DNA of 64,000 nt from Piper betle (lineage: Eukaryota; Streptophyta; Magnoliopsida; Piperales; Piperaceae), in contig JAURVB010014699.1 of assembly GCA_033002965.1 (NCBI GenBank), forward strand, positions 49,556 to 113,555, read 5' to 3'. The position numbers and the translations under genes are program-made. The notes under the pieces are model-generated. The model made no database searches. It saw only the letters and a list, made by a program, of their open reading frames with translations, and was not told where the DNA came from. Below, piece by piece: positions 57,534 through 64,000 of this stretch; the stretch's first letter is position 1, and each line of letters starts with the position of its first letter.

Positions 57534-58984
57534 GATTATTATATTTTATTCTCCACCCGGTTACCCAGTTATATTTTATTCTCGACCCGGTTACTCGGTT
57601 AAATGGAATACAGGTGTTGGGGCATGTACCCTATCCGTCTTCATTTTATATTTTGTGAGGGGCGTCTTTCTCATCCCATATCTATTTTTGGTGCAAAGAA
57701 GAAGGTAGGAGAAAAAGGGACGTTTGGGAAGAAGAAGATGACAGTTCTGTAAATAAAGGTTGACTCGATACCAACTCGAGTTAAAAAAATAATACTAACT
57801 CGTAATAAATCATTAAAAATAATCATTTTAATGGGTTATGGGTAAAGTTACTAAACTAATTAATTATTGTATGAAATCACCACGAATAATAAAAAAATAT
57901 GGTAATGATAAACGGTTAATATTTAATTGGCCCACAACAAACGATTAAATTAAATCGGATCGATTATAAGTAATTAATAAAATAAAGATTTTACCTTTAC
58001 CATATTAAATTTAATATTCGGAAAATAAAGTGATTATTTAACAATGAGTCAGTAAGGTAGAAAATGGGTTATTAAATTATACTCGAGTAAAAATCACAAG
58101 TGTTGAACTTAAATAACATAATGAAAATAAATAAAGTTTGAAACTTTTATTGAGTCAAATAATATAAATTAATTGTATTAATAATATTTTTGAAATAGAA
58201 TAATAAAAATTATTTTAAATAATTTAATCGTACAACTTAATTAATTAAATTGCTAGGAATAAGGATAGCGATTAAAAATTATAACCGTAAACTAAATCAT
58301 CATGATCGTGCTTAAGTAATTATTATCTCAAAAGAAAATATACTAATATTAATAATAAAATACTTGCTTATAAATTAATAATTACTTTATCATTAGTGAA
58401 GTGTGAACTATGATTTAGATAATAAATTTAAAATATAAAGTAGGATTTAAATGGTTATATCACATGAATAATTTAATATTTAATATTGTTGAATTTTAAT
58501 AGTGATATAAATATTAGTCATTTAGTTGCATGCATTTGTACTCGAATAAAAGTATAGTTTTGTATAATTTTATGTTCTTGTTCAGATTAGGATTGTTTGA
58601 CATAGTTGTGAGTTCACTTACAAACTATCTAGGTTCGTATAATTATTTGAAATGTTCTATTTTCTCTTGTTGGTAGCCCCGGTCGGCTTGAGCCAAGATT
58701 CGACCACCACGCACCGAGTGCTACTGAGGTCAAGGAGTTGACTCAGTCCAACACGCGGCTGCACCCTTAAAATTACTATGTGGGAGTCTTGGTCGACTTG
58801 AGTATCTGACCACCATGCGCTGGAGTGCAATTGGGGTCGACTCAATTCAGCACAAGGAAAAAATGGTTTAATGGTTTTATTACTAACGTGGCTTAATGGT
58901 TTTATCACTAACGCGGAATTGCCTCCGCAGATGAGCAGGTTTTGACCAAAGAATACAAGTGTGGTTGGTGGTTCTTTTTACCCT
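57425..58984 (+). mobile_element. Family E LTR (E3), truncated and internally deleted
   Basis: Starts TGTAAAGACTATG, followed by a TTA microsatellite (57487-57531), U3, a long AT-rich zone, the hairpin near 58551, GACTCAGTCCAACACG and the acceptor block GCCTCCGCAG|ATG (58930). It has no minisatellite and lacks the U5 end. The leader GC-richer block of E4 is deleted. Cut by a TRIM fragment. Confidence 0.8.
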
Positions 58985-59186
58985 TTTTACCATTTTGTAA
59001 TGACGCAGCCCAAAGTGAGAGATCATGCAATCCACCCACCTTAGGAAATTTCGTCCCCAAAATTCCTACACTTGGCTCATTGCTAACCCTTGCCCACAGC
59101 CTTTTTTATCCCGTGACCGGCCGCCTAGCCAACATCTGCAGTCCAGCCCACCATCTAACATGGAGCCAAGTTGCTTTGATATCATA
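58985..59186 (-). mobile_element. TRIM fragment (family F)
   Basis: The plus strand shows GTAATGACGCAGCCCAAAGTG (LTR end reversed) fused to ATCCACCCACCTTAGG and an internal region ending near TTTGATATCAT (decayed primer site). The LTR is reduced to ~30 bp and the second LTR is absent. Confidence 0.8.
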
Positions 59187-59189
59187 TTA

Positions 59190-62100
59190 AAAAAAATTTT
59201 AATATATTCGATTCGGTCCGGAAAGGACCGAACGTGTTATATTCTTTACCCGGTTAATTCTACCTGGTTAAGTATTACATTTATTATTTTCCCATTTTAT
59301 TATTTACCCGGTTACCCAGTTAAGTGAAATACTGGTGTTTTCACATACCTTAGCCGTCATTTTTTTTATATAAATTTTGAAAGAGGATGTCATTTTTCAC
59401 ATACGGGTATAGGGGCGTCTTCCTCACCTTAGCCGCCTAGTTCTCCTCTTCCTTGCCGGTGTTTCTTCCTTGCTTGGGTATCCTTCCTATTACCCTCTTC
59501 TTCATTTTTTTGCATTCATATGTCTTTTTAACTAATAATAAGCTTGATAAACATGAGAATTAAAGTCTGAAATCAACAATAACAACTACAACTAAACTGG
59601 AAAATTGAATTTCGCCATGGCCGACAGGTCTGAAGTTGGGCTATGATAGGCGACTGTAAACAAAGATTTCAAGGCAGCCCTCACACCCCCGACGACCTCT
59701 CTTGCTGCTGAGTGGAAGGGTGGCATCGCCTTGTCCCTGGGTTCCGATGGGTGGCGGAATTTCAGTGGATATGGGCGGAGTTGTAGTGTTCGACGCTGTG
59801 GGAGATTCCGGACTTCCAAGCCAGTTTGCTGGGCAAAGACTCATGCCGTGCATGCTCACAATGCTTGGCCTTGACGTTGGGTTGTTGTGCAGGGTGAAGG
59901 GAAGTGTTCCCGGCGGTGATGCTGGCTGAACGGAGTGCACCTTTCAGTCCCAGTGGTGCTGCTGGCCAGGAGTCGCTCGTCTTGGTGCAGGACGGAGTTT
60001 GGATAGTTGCTGTAAAGCACAAGCTTTATGCTTCCAATTGGGTTGGTAGGGAAGGGAGTGAAGGACTTGGTTTGGTGTTGGGTTGAAGGGGAAGATATCA
60101 GGCTGGGTTTGGTGCAGGACGTCGCCTTGGATAGCTGCTGTAAAACGTGGATGTTAGGCTTCATCTTTGGCTGTTTTAATTCATTGTTGATGCTTGATTA
60201 GGAAGTTTAGATGGTTCTTCAATTAGGCTGCATAGGGAAGAAGAAGAATGGAGTGATCTGAGTTGTGCCAAGGACAAAGCTGGAAGAAGAGAAGGGCCGA
60301 CGGGAAGAAGAAGAAGAAGAAGCTCACGTGGCAAATCTGTAAATACTGGTTGACTCGATACCGACTCGAGTTAAAAATAATACAAACTCGTAATAAATCT
60401 TTAAAAATAATTATTTTAATGGGTTATGGGTTAAAGTTACTAAACTAATTAATTATTGAACGAAATCGATATAGATAAAGGGTAATGATAAACGGTCGAT
60501 ATTTAATTGGCACACAACAAGCAATTAAATTCAATTGGACAGTGATAAGTAATTAAAAAAATAATGATTTTACCTTTACTATATTAAATTTTATATTATG
60601 TAAATAAAATAATTATTTTAATAATGAGTCAATAATATAGAAAATAAGTTATTAAACTATAATCGGGTAGCAATCACTAGCGTCGAACCTAAATAGCATA
60701 ATGAAAATAAATAAAGTTCGAAATTTTATTGTGTCAAATGATTTAAAATAATTGTATTGATAATATTTCTAAATAAGAATAATACAAATTATTTTAAATA
60801 ATTTAATTGTACAACTTATTTAACTAAATTGCTATGAATAAAGATAGGGAGTAAAGATTTAAAACTGTAAACTAAATTATCAAGATTGTGGTTACGTAAT
60901 TGTCGTCTAAATGGGAAATATACGAATAATAGTAATTATATATTTGTTTATAAGTTGATAATTATTTTATTATTTGTTAAGTGTTAATTATAATCAAGAT
61001 TATTAATGTAAAGTAGGATTTAAATGATTATATCACATGAATAGTTTAATATTTAATATCATTGAAATTTAATAGTGATATATATATATATATTAGTCAT
61101 TTAGTTGCTTGCATTTCTACTCGAATAAAATTATACTTATATATAATTTTATGTCCTTGTTCATATTAGGATCATTGGTCGTAGCTGTAAGTTCGAAATA
61201 TCCAGGTCCGTATAATTATTTAAAATGCTTTATTTTCCCTTGTGGCAGCCCTGGTCAACCTGAGTCAAATTTGACCACCATGCATCGAGTACAACCGAGG
61301 ACAAGGAATTGACTAAGTCCGACACGGGCTACGCCTTTATAATCAAATAATGGACATAATGGACTGATCCATCAGCCAATAAATTAGACAATATGGATTG
61401 GACTCACAAGCCAATTACAAACATGGTAGATTGGACTCACCAGCTGTTAACAGACATAGCGGATTGGACTCGCCAGCCAGTAATGGACATAATGGACTGA
61501 CCCATCAGACAATAAATTGGACATAGTGGATTGGACTCGCTAGCCAATTACAAACATGGTGGATTGGATTCACTAACTGATAATGGACATGGCGGATTGG
61601 ACTCGCCAGTCGGTAATGGACATGATGGACTGACCCATCAGTCAATAAATTGGACATGGCGGATGGGACTCTCCAACCAAATACGGACATGGAGGATTGG
61701 ACTCACCAGCCGATAACAAATATGACAGATTGGACTCGCCAGCCGGTAATGGACATGATGGGCTAACCCATCAGCCAATAAATTGGACATGGCAGATTGG
61801 ACTCGCCAGCCAATTACTGACATGGTGGATTGAACTCATTAGCCGATAACAGACATGGTGGATTGGACTCTCCAACTGGTAATATACATGATGGACTTAC
61901 CCATCAGCCAATAAATTGGACATCACTGATTGGACTCCCTAGCAAATTTCGGACATGGTGGATTGGACTCACTAGGCATTAACGGAGATGATGGATTGGA
62001 CTCGCCAACCTGTAATGGACATGAGGGACTGAACCATCAACCAAAAAATTGGACATGGTAGATTGGACTCGCCAGCCAGTTTAGACTTGGTGGATTGGAC

Positions 62101-62911
62101 TCACTAGTCGATAATGAACGTGGCAGGTTAGACTCGCCAGCAAGTAATGGACATGTTGAACTGACCCAACAACCAATAAATTTGACGTGGCAGATTGGAC
62201 TTGCCAGCCAATTCGGACATGGTGGATTGACCCATCTGCCAATAGATGGACATGGTGGACAAACCCATCAGCCAACTAATGGACATGGTGGATTGGACTC
62301 ACCAGCCAATAACGGATAGGGCAGATTGGACTTGCCGCCGGTAATGGACATAATGGACTGACCCATCAGCCAATAGATGGACATGGTGGACTGACCCATC
62401 AGCCAACTAATGGACATGGTGGACTAAACCATCAGCTAATAAATGGACATGTTGAATTGGTCACAACTGCCAATATTATAGATAATGATAGGGAGTTTAT
62501 GGACTTGTTTTATTTAATTATACGGCTTAGTGGTTAATCAATAATGCGGAATTGGCTCTGCAGGTTATCAACTGGAACTAAAGACTAAGAGATGATAGGG
62601 TGGTTCTTCTACCAACTTAGGTGGTGAACAGATAATAAGCAGACTTTACTTTTTATATTTCTTGTGTTATAAATGTGGCTATGGGAAACGGTCCAAGACT
62701 GTGGGATAATTTGTTCATCCATTGCCATTTGAAACATAAGTTCTTTTGAGTTAGAAATGCTAGACTTATTTGTTTTCATATTATTAATGTAACCTTTTAA
62801 GTAACACCCGGTTTGGTTAGGACTGGTCGTTATAGGTTTGGTATTGTTAAATTTTGAATAACACCTGGCAAGCAAGGCCCACAATATCGTGAAAAATGGT
62901 AGTTCAATACA
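59190..62911 (+). mobile_element. Family E LTR, 5' LTR of E4 (~3.7 kb)
   Basis: The first few bases are lost; GGTCCGGAAAGGACCGAACG is at 59214. Then come U3, leader, GC-richer unique block (59580-60300), AT-rich zone, hairpin near 61128, 33-bp minisatellite, the block GCGGAATTGGCTCTGCAGG (acceptor-like, near 62560), shared U5, and the end TTCAATACA at 62911. A primer binding site and gag follow. Overlapping frames in the unique block (59592-60164) have no recognised domain. Confidence 0.85.
61350..62460 (+). repeat. 33-bp minisatellite, E type (E4)
   Basis: More than 30 degenerate copies of GGACATGGTGGATTGGACTC plus GCCAGCCAATTAC, mixed with GATGGACTGACCCATCAGCC units; same family as 274-815. 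Confidence 0.92.
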
Positions 62912-62913
62912 GG

Positions 62914-62926
62914 TTGTATCAGAGCC
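62914..62926 (+). promoter_or_regulatory. Primer binding site of E4 (degenerate)
   Basis: TTGTATCAGAGCC differs by one base from the tRNA-iMet site and lies 2 nt after the LTR end. Confidence 0.8.
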
Positions 62927-63094
62927 TGGTTTCCCACTAGCTCACATTTTATGACTCAAGTACCTTGTTGAAAAGTCCAATAATTTTCTTTTCCCACTGT
63001 GTTGTGTTATGAATTAACAAATTCATTCGCTAATAAACCTAAGTCATAACTGAAAGAGAACATATTAATGAACCATGATGGTTCGACGTTTTAG

Positions 63095-63296
63095 ATGGCA
63101 AGCAACCGTAAACAGTCAAACCAATCTGTGTAGTCAAATTTGAACACTAAGAATGTGTTGGCCCGAATCCTGACGGCCATACAGGGACTAGCGCAGGCCT
63201 CAGAAAATGCTAATTCTATGGTTCAAAACATTGTTCAGCGATTACTGAGTGTGGTAGCACGGAATGGAGCCTCAAACTCGGCAGTGGGTCCCACAA
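63095..63296 (+). pseudogene. gag N-terminal stub of E4
   Basis: ATG at 63095 (MASNRKQSNQSV), a TAG at 63131, then LARILTAIQGLAQASENANSM. This is the E counterpart of the A gag N-terminus (shared ILTAIQGLAQAS). It is cut at 63296 by a minus-strand A element. Confidence 0.82.
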
Positions 63297-63517
63297 TGTA
63301 ACGACCCGCCATTTTTCACGATATTGTGGGCCTAACTGGCTAGTTATTACTCAAAAGTAAGTAATTATGTCAAACATTTTTTATGAATCATAACATACAT
63401 AAATATCCCACAGTCTTGGACCGTTTCCCAGCAGCCACACTTATTTCTCAATTTAAAAGAAAAGGAGTCCTCATATTTATTTTGCTCCATACTCTGGATG
63501 TCAATCACCTAATCTTG
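63297..63517 (-). mobile_element. Family A 3' LTR end fragment of A2 (minus)
   Basis: The plus strand begins TGTAACGACCCGCC (LTR end reversed) and runs back to GTCAATCACCTAATCTT, where it is fused to gag. The left flank CACAA (63292-63296) would be the target duplication; the right copy is outside the window. Confidence 0.82.
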
Positions 63518-63817
63518 GACTACCAGTGGCACCGGGTTTGGAAGTTCTCCTTGCTCACCCGGGTCAGCTATTCCTACCCGCTCTTGGGCGCTCCCCTGAT
63601 CCCCATTTGGGACGTTACTAGGAACCGCAACCGAATTTGGAGCTCCATTCCCCATTACCAATCCCGGTAACCTCTGAACCATGTTCTGAACAACAGAAGT
63701 GGTATTTTCTGAAGCCTGCGCTAGTCCCTGTATGGCCGTCAAAATTTGGCCTAACACACTCTCAAGGTTTGTGTCTGACTGCGCAGCTTGGCTCGACTTC
63801 CTTCGGGTGCCTGCCAT
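63518..63817 (-). pseudogene. gag N-terminal part of A2 (minus)
   Basis: Start codon at 63815-63817 (MAGTRRKSSQAAQSDTN). About 100 residues remain open up to GELPNPVPLVV, matching A1 gag residues 1-99, then the frame runs into LTR sequence. The rest of gag and all of pol is deleted, so A2 is a gag-stub/LTR deletion derivative, similar in kind to A0 at 4449-4600 but with a different breakpoint. Confidence 0.85.
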
Positions 63818-63983
63818 CTAAAATTTATTCCGTTATGGTTCATTAAATTTTTTTTCAATGATTACTTAGGTTTATTAGGGAGTCCACTAATTCCCTAATG
63901 ACATACCCTATATGGAGAAAAATAAAATATTAGACTCTTCAACAAGGTACTTGAGTCATAAGATGTGATCTTTTGGGAAACCT

Positions 63984-63996
63984 GGCTCTGATACCA
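63984..63996 (-). promoter_or_regulatory. Primer binding site (tRNA-iMet) of A2 (minus)
   Basis: GGCTCTGATACCA on the plus strand. TG at 63999-64000 is the first two bases of the reversed 5' LTR, which lies beyond the window. Confidence 0.9.
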
Positions 63997-64000
63997 CCTG

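Overview
This window is repeat-dense plant DNA with no host gene I can support. Essentially all 64 kb is LTR-retrotransposon sequence, nested, truncated, inverted and tandemly rearranged. The kingdom call rests on tRNA-iMet-type primer binding sites (TGGTATCAGAGCC), Ty3/gypsy chromovirus gag-pol remnants of the Tekay/Del type (RT motif FVDDILVYS; integrase tail with chromodomain-like residues), 5-bp target duplications, TG...CA termini, and short TRIM-type elements. The species cannot be named from the sequence.

For this report I name six families. A: very long LTR with 109/62-bp tandem repeats, carrying the only substantial gag-pol. B: 1.8-kb LTR with a 33-bp minisatellite. C and D: related 2.5-2.8-kb LTRs with a GC-rich block. 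E: 3-3.7-kb LTR with minisatellites. G: about 2-kb LTR. F is a TRIM with a 154-bp LTR and 229-bp internal region.

Layout: 1-1271 E LTR end; 1272-3050 truncated C LTR; 3051-4600 A LTR plus gag stub; 4600-12756 decayed A element (5' LTR, gag, protease, RT, TRIM array, A-LTR fragment, integrase); 12757-24480 its 3' LTR, interrupted by a minus-strand B LTR, a complete D element (16474-24070, holding a TRIM array) and a solo TRIM LTR; 24480-26775 inverted pair of A LTR pieces; 26776-27062 unassigned GC-rich DNA; 27063-27925 TRIM array; 27926-39022 tandem B array of four LTRs and three 428-bp internal regions, with a solo C LTR (CGTAA duplication) in the first LTR; 39023-41803 minus A LTR; 41804-43827 minus chimeric E LTR; 43828-47685 integrase remnant plus E 3' LTR; 47686-55035 minus D element split by TRIMs and a G LTR; 55036-57424 minus G element remnant; 57425-62911 two E LTRs; 62912-64000 gag stubs of E (+) and A (-).

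The most unusual feature is the modular architecture of the A, B and E LTRs. They share short terminal modules (a hairpin around AAAATTATAC...GTATAATTTT in A and E, a splice-acceptor-like GCCTCCGCAG|GTG block in A and E, and a shared U5 end in all three), but the slot between them carries a different tandem repeat in different families. A strong donor-like AG|GTAAGTAT upstream suggests that this slot lies in a leader intron of the A transcripts. This is inference and needs RNA data.
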